In this document: piece by piece, positions 8,758-17,700 of the stretch
Position numbering within the stretch: position 1 is the stretch's first letter
How the letters are laid out: each line of letters begins with the position of its first letter
NCBI RefSeq assembly: GCF_000203915.1
Contig: NC_008391.1
Location: forward strand, 868,001-932,000
DNA length: 64,000 nt
Source: Burkholderia ambifaria AMMD
GTDB taxonomy: Bacteria; Pseudomonadota; Gammaproteobacteria; Burkholderiales; Burkholderiaceae
Direction: 5' to 3'
Position numbers and translations under genes: made by a program
Notes under the pieces: generated by a model
The model's input: only the letters and a program-made list of their open reading frames with translations
The model's database searches: none
Told to the model about the DNA's origin: nothing

Positions 8758-9255
8758 TCTCTTTCCCCCGGAGAATTTTCTATTGTGATTACCGAGTCGG
8801 TAAGTTGCGCAGCCGTCCGATACGCTGCAACACGTTTCCGCGCGAAAGCGTCGCGCTGAATCCTTATGTGCTCTCGATACAAATTGTCGACGATCTGGGC
8901 CGTATTGTCGAATGACCGTTACTGGCCGTTCTAAGTCACCCGCGGTAGCTGCGTGCAGCTCAGCACCTTCTCAGCGTCGCACACCGCTAAATAAACGGCG
9001 GAGTGCAGTTACCTGAATTTTCAGTCTTCAAAAAACGTCAACGAATGTGAATCTGCCAAGCGCGCTTTATTGATATATCGGTAGTGGTGCGATACCCCAC
9101 AGCGGTCTTCTTGCCACTAGATCAGCTACGAAACGGCGAATGGGCAATTTGCCGTTTCCATACAGAATCAATTCCCCAAGTCCGCCCGCTCCCAGTAATC
9201 ATGCGTCGACACCACTGCGCACGCACCTCACCACCCCACCAAGCCCCGTAAACGC
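8758..9255. other. Intergenic, low-GC right edge of the accessory block
   Basis: No intact gene. It contains the open fragment at 8787-8915 (listed separately). It also holds an imperfect inverted repeat at 9131-9157 with arms AAACGGC and GCCGTTT around a short loop. Base composition rises toward the porin side. I see no recognisable attachment site. Confidence 0.5.
8787..8915 (+). pseudogene. Possible C-terminal remnant of an unidentified gene
   Basis: A 42-codon open stretch on the plus strand with no start codon reads, toward its end, ESVALNPYVLSIQIVDDLGR and then IVE before a TGA stop. The sequence looks protein-like rather than random, and it ends in a stop just outside the helicase gene. 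I do not recognise the family. It could be the tail of a gene displaced by the helicase insertion, or chance. Confidence 0.3.
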
Positions 9256-9285
9256 AAAAAAGCACGAGCCTTTCACCGCCCGTGC
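9256..9285 (-). terminator. Rho-independent terminator of the porin gene
   Basis: Read on the minus strand: an 8-bp stem, arms 9278-9285 and 9262-9269 with one G-U pair, an 8-base loop, then six T. It lies about 25 bp after the porin stop codon. Confidence 0.75.
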
Positions 9286-9309
9286 CTTTCCCTACACACC
9301 CCTTCCCAC

Positions 9310-10419
9310 TCAGAACGTATGCATCATCCCCACATACGCCCCCGTCTGCGACTCGCCCGTCATCGGACTCGTCCCCGACGTCGCATCGCGCGGCGACGCA
9401 ATCAGCGAGAAGTTCGAATTCCCGCCATTCCGCACATAAGCAACCGTCCCATACAGGAACGTCCGCTTCGACAAGTTGTACGTTGTGCCGAGCACATACA
9501 TAATCGCGTGGCCTGACGGATCGTGCGACGCATCGCCGCCGCCATCGCCCACCTTCACGTAATACCCGCCGCCCGTCACGGCCCACTGCGGCGTCGCCGT
9601 ATAAGTCGCACCGAGCCAGTAATGATCGGCGCGATCGGCGACACCAGCCGGGCTGTCCGGCGCCTGGTAATGCGTATACGCGCCCTGGATCTTGAACTTC
9701 GACACCTTCACGTTCGCGCCGACGAAATACTCGCGCGACGCGGTGAAGATGTTGCTGAACTTGCCGTTGTTGTCGCGCAGCTCGTCGTAAATGCCGCGCA
9801 CGTCGAGCACCGGCGAGTGGTACGAGATCATGATCCCGTCCGAGCGGCCGAAATCGTCGGCCGCGCCGTAGTTGAAGCCGCGCGACTGGTTGCCGAACGC
9901 ATACTGCGCCTGCACGTCGAAGCCGCCGATCACCGGGCTGTGATATTCGATGTTGTTGCTGCTCTGCTGCCAGTTGCGGCCGCGCACGAGCGACGCCGAC
10001 GAAAACGCCTGCTGCACGAACGGGTCGAATTCCCACACGCCGTCGCTGTCGATGAACAGGTTGCGGCCGGCCTGCAGCTGGCCCCACGTGTCGCTCTTCA
10101 GCCCGACATACGCGCGGCGTGACCACAGACGTCCACCGCCCGTCGTGCCGTTCATCACCTGGAACGCGGTTTCCAGGTTGAAGACGGTCGACATCCCGCC
10201 GCCGAGATCCTCGAAACCCTTCAGGCCGAACATGCTGGTGCCCCAGTCGCCGCCTTCCGCGCTCCAGCGCGTCGAACTGCCGTTCGGCGTCGCGATGTGG
10301 TTCAGGTATTCGACGCCGCCGTCGATACGGCCGTACAGCGTCACGCTGGTTTGTGCGGACGCGGCCGCCGGTGCGGCGGCCGCGATCAGCCATGCTAGAT
10401 GTTTGAGTCGCAAAGTCAT
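9310..10419 (-). CDS. Gram-negative outer-membrane porin
   Basis: A 369-residue trimeric porin of the beta-proteobacterial type (Porin_4 family). A Sec signal peptide (MTLRLKHLAWLIAAAAPAAASA) ends near residue 22, followed by the family start QTSVTLYGRIDGGVEYLN. The body contains repeated amphipathic strands, and the protein ends in the aromatic YVGMMHTF with a terminal Phe recognised by the Bam complex. The eyelet-loop-like segment and length fit OpcP/OmpC-type porins that allow passive diffusion of small hydrophilic solutes. It follows the DoxX gene by 57 bp on the same strand and ends in a good terminator, so it may be read with it. Selectivity is not predictable. Confidence 0.95.
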   Translation of the reverse strand: MTLRLKHLAWLIAAAAPAAASAQTSVTLYGRIDGGVEYLNHIATPNGSSTRWSAEGGDWGTSMFGLKGFEDLGGGMSTVFNLETAFQVMNGTTGGGRLWSRRAYVGLKSDTWGQLQAGRNLFIDSDGVWEFDPFVQQAFSSASLVRGRNWQQSSNNIEYHSPVIGGFDVQAQYAFGNQSRGFNYGAADDFGRSDGIMISYHSPVLDVRGIYDELRDNNGKFSNIFTASREYFVGANVKVSKFKIQGAYTHYQAPDSPAGVADRADHYWLGATYTATPQWAVTGGGYYVKVGDGGGDASHDPSGHAIMYVLGTTYNLSKRTFLYGTVAYVRNGGNSNFSLIASPRDATSGTSPMTGESQTGAYVGMMHTF

Positions 10420-10476
10420 GCCCCCTCGCAGTCTGGACCGTCCGACACGCGCCCCATGCGCGCGCCGGCGATCCGT

Positions 10477-10896
10477 TCACCCGCGATCGATCGAAAAACG
10501 TCCGGGGCCCGCCGCGCACAGCGCAAGCAAGCCGCCGGAGATCGCGATGTTCTTGTAGAAATGAATCATGTTGTTCATCTGCTCGCCGCCCGTCATCGTC
10601 CAGTAGTGGTGGCCGATGAGCGCGGTGCCGATGGTATACAGCGCAAGCAGCAGCGCAAGCGGCCGCGTCTGGAAGCCGATGAGGAGCGCGATGCCGACGA
10701 ACAGCTCCATCACGACGGCGATCGCCGCCGAGATGATCGGCGCGGGCGCGCCCTCGCTTCCCATGAACGCGATCGTACCGGAGAAGTCGACGATCTTCTT
10801 CCAGCCGAACATCACGAACAGGATCACGAGCAGGATTCGGGACAGCAGCAGCAGCACATCGCGCTGGGACGCGAGAAACGGTTGATTCGGTGTCAT
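10477..10896 (-). CDS. DoxX-family membrane protein
   Basis: A 139-residue four-helix inner-membrane protein of the DoxX/YphA family. It carries hydrophobic segments around residues 12-32, 50-70, 74-92 and 112-130, with the family features LSRILLVILFVMFGWKKIVD and VVMELFVGIALLIGF. The start at 10896 is the first Met that fits the family (MTPNQPFLASQRDVLLLLSR); the extra upstream frame is unrelated in character. It lies 187 bp after the cytochrome c gene of the dehydrogenase operon and 57 bp before the porin. Family members are linked to quinone or thiol-redox chemistry, but no firm function exists; a role with the adjoining respiratory dehydrogenase is only suggested by position. Confidence 0.87.
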   Translation of the reverse strand: MTPNQPFLASQRDVLLLLSRILLVILFVMFGWKKIVDFSGTIAFMGSEGAPAPIISAAIAVVMELFVGIALLIGFQTRPLALLLALYTIGTALIGHHYWTMTGGEQMNNMIHFYKNIAISGGLLALCAAGPGRFSIDRG

Positions 10897-11083
10897 GGTG
10901 TGATCAACGAAAACGATGCGCGAACCGCGCGCACCGGATTGCCAACGAACCAGGACAGGCGGCCGCCAGTGCCGCCCGCCCCGCTCTGCAACAACCGGCA
11001 TCGGGGCCCGCCCGATGTGCTGTGCTCCTCCTCTTTCAGTGTTGCGCTGCTTGGTACTACCTCCTACCGCTTCGTGCCCGGCC

Positions 11084-12361
11084 TCAACGCGCCTTCGCGA
11101 CGTCCTGCTCGGTCACCTTCGCGGCCGGATTGCCGAACTGCCCGGTCAGGTAGTTCGCCAGCGCGGCGATCTGCGCATCGGACAGCTCGTGGCGGAACGC
11201 GGGCATCCCGACGTCCTCGCTGCCGGCCTTGCGCTGCACGCCGTTCAGGATCACCTGCACGAGGTTCGTTGGATTCGACGCGCCCACCGTCGAGTTGTGG
11301 AACAGCGACGGGTAATAGCCGTCCGGGGTGCCCTTGCCCTGCATCTGGTGACAGCTCGCGCAGTTGCCGAGATACAGCCGCGCCGGATCGATGCCCGACG
11401 ACGCGAGCGGCACGCCACGCAACTTCAGGCCGTCTTCCGCCGGCTTGCCCCACGACGAACGCGACTGCTTCGCGTCGCCGCTGGCCACCGCCGGCACCGT
11501 GCGGATGTAGGTTGCGATCGCACCGATGTCGGCGTCGGTCATCTTCGAGAAGCTGTGCTCGACCGCCTCGGCCATCGGACCGGCCGCCTGCGCGACGCCC
11601 GGCACGCTGCCGGTACGCAGATACTGGACGAGCTGCTGCTGCGTCCAGCCGCCGATCCCCGCGTGCGGGTCCGACGTGATGTTGTAGCCGTCCCAACCCG
11701 CCAGCACCGAGCCCGACAGGAAGCTGCCGCCGGTCTCGTCGAGCGACTTCTCCTGCATCGCGATACCGCGCGGCGTGTGGCACGTGCTGCAGTGCGCGAG
11801 GCCCTGCACCAAGTACGCACCGCGGTTCCACTCGGCGCTCTGCGACGGCTTCGGCTGGTACGCGCCGTCTTTCAGGAACAGCCAGTTCCAGATCTTCAGC
11901 GGCCAGCGCATGCTCAGCAGCGGCGGAATCTCGTTCTTCGGCGGCGCCTGCTTGACCGGCTCGACGCCGTGCATGAAGTACGCGTACAACGCCTGCACGT
12001 CGTCGTCGTTGATCTTCGCGTACGACACGTACGGCATCGCCGGGTACAGGTTCGCGCCGTTCTTCGACACGCCGTGACGCACCGCGCGCTCGAAGTCGTC
12101 GAACGTCCAGTTGCCGATGCCCGTGTCGGGGTCCGGCGTGATGTTGCTCGTATAGATCTTGCCGAGCATCGGCACCGGCATCGGGAGGCCGCCGGCGAAC
12201 GGCTTGCCGCCCTTCGCGGTGTGACAGGCCATGCAGTCGCCCGCGACCGCGAGATATTCGCCGCGCTTGATCTGCGCGGGATCGGCCGAATCGGCCGCGC
12301 GCACGAGCCCCGGCAACGCGAGGCTGCCGGCGAGGAGGAAGGTGAGAGTAGATTTCCGCAC
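11084..12361 (-). CDS. Tri-haem cytochrome c subunit of gluconate/alcohol dehydrogenase
   Basis: A 425-residue periplasmic cytochrome with three haem-attachment sites: CMACH (43-47), CSTCH (191-195) and CASCH (334-338). A signal peptide (residues 1-23) precedes them. This three-haem layout is typical of the membrane-bound cytochrome subunit that passes electrons from a periplasmic flavin dehydrogenase to ubiquinone. It starts with GTG only two bases after the stop of the GMC flavoprotein, which shows translational coupling. The order small subunit, GMC flavoprotein, cytochrome c is the standard operon for gluconate 2-dehydrogenase and its 2-ketogluconate, sorbitol and fructose dehydrogenase relatives. 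Confidence 0.94.
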   Translation of the reverse strand: MRKSTLTFLLAGSLALPGLVRAADSADPAQIKRGEYLAVAGDCMACHTAKGGKPFAGGLPMPVPMLGKIYTSNITPDPDTGIGNWTFDDFERAVRHGVSKNGANLYPAMPYVSYAKINDDDVQALYAYFMHGVEPVKQAPPKNEIPPLLSMRWPLKIWNWLFLKDGAYQPKPSQSAEWNRGAYLVQGLAHCSTCHTPRGIAMQEKSLDETGGSFLSGSVLAGWDGYNITSDPHAGIGGWTQQQLVQYLRTGSVPGVAQAAGPMAEAVEHSFSKMTDADIGAIATYIRTVPAVASGDAKQSRSSWGKPAEDGLKLRGVPLASSGIDPARLYLGNCASCHQMQGKGTPDGYYPSLFHNSTVGASNPTNLVQVILNGVQRKAGSEDVGMPAFRHELSDAQIAALANYLTGQFGNPAAKVTEQDVAKAR

Positions 12362-12363
12362 GG

Positions 12364-13983
12364 TCAGACTTCCTTCTTCAGCGTGTCCGACATCCGCAGC
12401 GCCAGCGCCGCGATCGTCAGCGTCACGTTCACCGTACCGACGGTCGGCATCGTCGAGCTGCTCGAGATGAACAGGTTCGGATGGTCGAACGTGCGGCAGT
12501 CCTTGTCGACGACCGAGTCACGTGCATCGGCGCCCATGATCGTCGAGCCCGTGATGTGGTTGTTCGGCGCGAACTCGTCGTTGAACACGACGTCCGTACC
12601 GCCCAGCACCTTCGCGGCCGTCGCGTAGACCTCGCGCGTATGCACGGCGCCGCGCTTCACGTAGTCGTCGATCGCATACGTGATTTCCGGGCGCGGAATG
12701 CCGATCGCGTCGGTGGCCGTCTTGCTCGGCACGATGCGGTTCTCGGGCTGCGGCAGGATTTCGTGGAAGCAGTCGAACTGCACGTAGCGCGCGGAACGAT
12801 CGCGGATCTGCGCGTCGAGCTCGTCGGACTTCATCAGCTTGCCGGCCTTGAAGATCTTCTGCGTCTCCTGGTTGATGCGCGACATGTTCGACAGGTGGAT
12901 CTTCTTCGCGGCTTCGGTCGCGCGGAACGGGCCGTCGCGGAATCCGATCAGCGACGTCATCTCCTGCGGGCCGCGGCCCGGCCACAGCTTGTCGCTCGCG
13001 TAGAACGACACGCCCGTGCCCGGGTGGTCCATCAGGTTGCGCCCGACCATGTCGGAGCTGTTCGCGACACCGTTCGGGAAATCGCGGTTCGCCGACATCA
13101 GCAGGATCTTCGGCGTCTCGATGCCGTTCGCGGCCACCACGAAGTACTTGCCTTCGACGCGATGGTCGGCGCCCGTCTTGTCCTTGTAGATCGCGGCGAC
13201 GATGCGCTTGTCCGGACCGGTCTCGAGCTTGTAGACGACCGCGCTGTCGATCAGCTTCGCGCCCGCCTGCTCGGCCTTCTCGACGTGCACGATGCCGTTG
13301 TACATCGCGCCGATCGGGCAGATCGGCATGCAATTGTTGTTCCCGCAACAAGTCGGCCGGCCGTCGTACGGGCGGCTGTTGCGCGCGACCGGCTCGGTCA
13401 CGACGTGGAACTTCGGGTCATAGCCGTTGAGCGCGCTCTTGATCGTCTGCTCGTTGAACGACAACGGCAGCGGCGGCATCGGGTACGCCTGCTTGCGCGG
13501 CGAGTACAGGTCTTCCTCGGGGCCGGGGCCCCACACGCCGAGCTCTTCCTCGGCGCGCTGATAGTAATGCTCGAGATCGTCGTACTGGATCGGCCAGTCG
13601 CGGCCGACGCCGTACACCGTCTTCATCTTGAAGTCGTTCGGGATGAAGCGCCACGCCGACGCGGCCCAGTGCCACGTCGTGCCGCCCACCGCACGGATGT
13701 ACTGCGAGTTGAACTTGTGCTCGCCCTTCAGGACCAGGTAGTCGTTCGGCGGGCCGTATTCCGGATGCGGCGCCCACGGGCTCGACGGGTACGGCGCCAT
13801 GAAGTCCGTCTTGTCGGGCTGGTTGCGGAAACGCTCGACGATTTCGCCGCGCGGCATGCGCGGGCCTGCTTCGAGCAGGATCACCGACTTGCCCGCCATC
13901 GCGAGCTGGTGCGCGACGATCGCGCCCGCGACACCGGACCCGACGACCACGACGTCGGCCTTTTGCGTATCGGTATCCGCCAT
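12364..13983 (-). CDS. GMC-family FAD dehydrogenase, large subunit
   Basis: A 539-residue flavoprotein. The N-terminal Rossmann motif GSGVAG (15-20) follows a short lead, and the C-terminal GMC segment includes DHPGTG, TGSTIMGADARDSVVDKD and the active-site-region NLFISSSSTMPTVGTVN. A Cys-rich segment (CCGNNNCMPICPIGAMYN) resembles the 3Fe-4S-like cysteine cluster seen in gluconate, glucose and fructose dehydrogenase large subunits. It has no signal peptide and is expected to be exported by hitch-hiking on the Tat signal of the small subunit. Its start overlaps the stop of that gene by one base. It probably oxidises a sugar acid or polyol in the periplasm; the substrate could be gluconate, 2-ketogluconate or another polyol. 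Confidence 0.94.
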   Translation of the reverse strand: MADTDTQKADVVVVGSGVAGAIVAHQLAMAGKSVILLEAGPRMPRGEIVERFRNQPDKTDFMAPYPSSPWAPHPEYGPPNDYLVLKGEHKFNSQYIRAVGGTTWHWAASAWRFIPNDFKMKTVYGVGRDWPIQYDDLEHYYQRAEEELGVWGPGPEEDLYSPRKQAYPMPPLPLSFNEQTIKSALNGYDPKFHVVTEPVARNSRPYDGRPTCCGNNNCMPICPIGAMYNGIVHVEKAEQAGAKLIDSAVVYKLETGPDKRIVAAIYKDKTGADHRVEGKYFVVAANGIETPKILLMSANRDFPNGVANSSDMVGRNLMDHPGTGVSFYASDKLWPGRGPQEMTSLIGFRDGPFRATEAAKKIHLSNMSRINQETQKIFKAGKLMKSDELDAQIRDRSARYVQFDCFHEILPQPENRIVPSKTATDAIGIPRPEITYAIDDYVKRGAVHTREVYATAAKVLGGTDVVFNDEFAPNNHITGSTIMGADARDSVVDKDCRTFDHPNLFISSSSTMPTVGTVNVTLTIAALALRMSDTLKKEV

Positions 13984-14489
13984 CAGGCTTGCCTCTCGAT
14001 CGGTTTTTCGGCCCAGAAGCCGGGTTTGTTGGGGCAATACGAAGGAATCACGAGCGTATCGGACACAACGCTGAACATTAATGCTTCTTCGTAAGTAATC
14101 ACGACGTTGTCGACGATGCCGAGATACCACGCGCCGAGAATCGACAGCGCGGCGCTCTCCTGATCGGCATCCAGTGAACCGGACGCGAGCGCGCCGGCGA
14201 GTTGAGACAGACCGTCGGCCGTCTTGAACGAACCCTTCTGCAGCGCATGCAGGAAGCGTTCGCCGAGCACGCGGCTCAGCCCTTTCTTGCCTGTCAGTGC
14301 TTCGGAGAGCGTCATGAACGTATCGAGCGGCGCGGTGCCGGGATTATCGGCCAGGGCCCGCAACGCCAGCGAGCCGGTGAGGCCGGCCGCCGTCAGCGCC
14401 AGTGCGCCCTGCAGCCATTGACGCCGCGTGATGCCGGATACGGATGCGTCGCTTGCGCGACGCGAGTGGGGGGTGTTGTCGTTGTGCAT
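13983..14489 (-). CDS. Gluconate 2-dehydrogenase subunit 3-like Tat protein
   Basis: A 168-residue small (gamma) subunit. A twin-arginine signal (ITRRQWLQGALALTAAGLTG, residues 20-39) is followed by the subunit-3 domain with DTFMTLSEALTGKKGLSRVL and a C-terminal ILGAWYLGIVDNVVITYEEA. In this family the small subunit carries the export signal and chaperones the flavoprotein across the membrane. It is the first gene of the three-gene operon, facing away from the alpha-2-macroglobulin gene across about 310 bp that include an AT-rich stretch near 14590-14610 that could hold promoters for both. The start at 14489 was chosen because it begins the Tat signal region; the upstream extension is unlike the family. 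Confidence 0.92.
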   Translation of the reverse strand: MHNDNTPHSRRASDASVSGITRRQWLQGALALTAAGLTGSLALRALADNPGTAPLDTFMTLSEALTGKKGLSRVLGERFLHALQKGSFKTADGLSQLAGALASGSLDADQESAALSILGAWYLGIVDNVVITYEEALMFSVVSDTLVIPSYCPNKPGFWAEKPIERQA

Positions 14490-14797
14490 GTTTCCTTCTC
14501 TCGAACACCGGATTCGGGAAAACCACGCTTGATATTTCTCAAACTTTCGCGCGGCCCTGAAATGTACGCGCACAATTCGAATCGGACAATGCTTTTATAG
14601 TCGATTAAATGTTCCGCAAGCCGAGACAATCGACATTTCGCGGCATCTTTGTGTCGTCGGCGCGACAATTCTGCATCGTGGCGAAGTGTGTCGCAAGCCG
14701 ACGACACGCGCCGCCCCGTCCCGTCATCCGCTCGCATGCGCGTCGGTTAGAATCCCGTGCAATCAAACAGAAAGCTTCCCTCCGAGGGCATCGAGCG

Positions 14798-17700
14798 ATG
14801 AAGCAGCACAATAAACACAACAACACGCATCAATCCAATCACACCACACGGCTGCTCTGGCGCATCGGCGCGATCGCGGCGCTCGGCGCCGCCGCGGCAC
14901 TGCCGCTGCATGCGCTCGCGGCGCGCACGGTGAGCGTGTCGCCGCAAGGCACGGTCACCGAAGTCCGGCAAAGCGTCGTCAAGTTCGACGAGCCGATGGT
15001 CGCGTTCGGCTCGGCGTCCGCGCCGAACCCCGCGCGCATGACCTGCAACGATTCCACCGCCGCGCGCGGCCAGGGTCACTGGCTCGACGACAAAACGTGG
15101 GTCTACGATTTCGAGAACGACCTGCCGCCAGGCGTGCGTTGCTCGGTCGCGCTCAACGACACGCTGCGCTCGGTCGCCGGCAATGCCGTGAGCGGCCCGC
15201 GCCGCTTCACGTTTCAAACCGGCGGCCCGTTCCCGGTGACGGTGCGCCCCGGCTCGCGCGAGATCGAGGAGCGCCAGGTCTTCGTGCTGAAGCTGAACGG
15301 CCCGGCCGAGCCGCGTTCCGCGCTCGCGAACATCTGGTGCGAGGCGGCCGGCATCGGCAACCGCATCCCCGTCACGGCCGCCGACGACGCTACCCGCAAC
15401 GCGCTGCTCGACCATTTCGGGCTGAAGAAGGACGCCGCGCGCGTGCTGACGCTGTCGTGCGCGCAGGCGCTGCCCGCGAGCGCAAAGATGCAGCTCGTCT
15501 ACGGCAAGGGCGTCGCGAGCCCGAGCGGCATCGCGAACGACACCGAGCGCCGCTTCGACTTCACGGTGCGCGCCCCGTTCACCGCGAGCTTCTCGTGCGA
15601 ACGCGAGAACGCGAAGGCGCCCTGCACGCCGCTGCGCCCGCTGACGCTGTCGTTCAACGCGCCGATCTCGCGCAAGAACGCCGAGGCGATCAAGCTGCGC
15701 GGTCCTGACGGTTCGCTTTCACCGACCTTCGGGGCCGACGACCACAGCGACGAAGTGACCACCGTCACGTTCAACCCGCCGCTGCCCGCGCAGGCGAACC
15801 TGACGATCGAGCTGCCGTCCGGCCTGCGCGACGTGACCGACCGCTCGCTCGCGAACGCCGACCTGTTCCCGCTCGCGACGCGCACCGCGCCGATGCCGCC
15901 GCTCGCGAAATTCTCGTCGGGCACCTTCGGGATCGTCGAGCGTTTCGCCGAACCCGATACGCCGGCGCTCGTGCCGGTCACGCTGCGCAACGTGGAGGCC
16001 GACCTGCATATCGCGGGCCTCAACACGCGCGGCGCGCAATTCTCGAACCTGAAGGTCGACGACGACACCACGATCCGCCAATGGATGCGCACCGTCGAGC
16101 GCTTCGACAACTGGGCGATGACGGCCGGCACGATCGACGAGCGCGTGCCGGGCCTGCTCCGGCGCACGGGCCAGCACCCCGTCTACGTACCGCTCGGGGC
16201 CGGTGAAAAGATGCCCGCGCCGCAGAATCGCCGCATCGACGTGCGCTCGCTGTCGCTGCTCACCGGCGAGCCGGGGGCGCAGGCGATGACACTGCCGAAG
16301 GCCGATCCGAAGGCGCTGCGTCCGTTCGAGGTCGTCGGCGTGCCGATCGACAAGCCCGGTTTCTACGTGCTCGAACTCGCGTCGCCCGCGCTCGGCCGCT
16401 CGCTGCTCGCGAAGCCGTCGAGCATGTACGTGCGCACCACCGTGCTCGTCACGAACCTCGGCGTGCATCTGAAACAGGGCCGCGAGAACAACCTCGTGTG
16501 GGTCACGACGCTCGACAAGGGCAAGCCGGTGCCGAACGCGCGGATCCGCGTGTCGGACTGCAACGGCGACGAGATCGCGACCGGCAAGACCGATGCGCAA
16601 GGCCTGCTGAAGATCGACGGTCAATTCGAGCCGAAGCACGAATGCAGCCAGTCGGAACGCTTCGACGACTACTTCGTGTCGGCGCGCGTGGACGATCCGA
16701 AGACGGGCCCCGACATGGCGTTCGTCAGCTCGAACTGGAACCGCGGGATCGAATCGTGGCGCTTCAACGTGCCGACCGACACCGGCAGCGAACCGACCGT
16801 GCGTGCGCATACCGTGTTCGACCGCACGCTCCTGCGTGCCGGCGAAACCGTTTCGATGAAGCACTTCCTGCGCACCGAGACGCTGCAGACCCTCGCGTTC
16901 CCGGCGCAATACCCGACGCGCGTGAAGATCCGCCATCTCGGCTCCGACCAGACCTACAAGCTGCCGCTCACGTGGTCGGCCGACCACAGCGCGGATACGC
17001 AATTCCCGCTGCCGCCCGCGGCCAAGCTCGGCGAATACAGCGTCACGCTCGAAGGCGGCCCGGACGATGCGCCGACCACCAGCTACTACAGCGGCAGCTT
17101 CCGCGTCGAAGCGTTCCGCCTGCCGGTGCTCAAGGGGTCGATCGGCGCGCGCGACGCGCAGAAGAGCCCGCTCGTCGCCGTGAAGGAAGCGCCGCTCGCG
17201 GTGCAGATCGACTACGTGTCGGGCGGCGGCGCATCGAACCTGCCGGTGCAGGTGTCGGCGCTGATGAAGTGGGCGTCGCCGCCGTTCGCGGATCGCTTCG
17301 AGGACTTCAGCTTCACGCCGTATCGTCCGGAGCGCAGCGACGGCAACGCCGACGACGATGCGCAGGACGGCGACAACGCGTCGGCCGCGAACAACGATCC
17401 CGACGCGACCAAGCTGATCGCGGACAAGCTGCCGCTGACGCTCGACCGAAACGGTGCGGGCTCGGTCACGCTGAAGGGCCTGCCCGACGTCGACGCGCCG
17501 AAGCGCATCGCGCTCGAGGCGACCTTCGCGGACCCGAACGGCGAAGTGCAGACGATCCGCGGCGACACGATCCTGTGGCCGGCCGCGGTGGTAGCCGGCA
17601 TCAAGGCCGGCCGCTGGGTGTCGGTCGGCCAGCGCGTGCCGGTGCAGGCGCTCGCGGTCGACCTGCAGGGCAAGCCGCGTGCGTCGGTGTCGATCGAGAT

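Noticed and set aside
9131..9157. Inverted repeat as the porin terminator
   Set aside because: It is imperfect, lacks a T-run on the minus strand, and a better terminator lies nearer the porin stop at 9256-9285.
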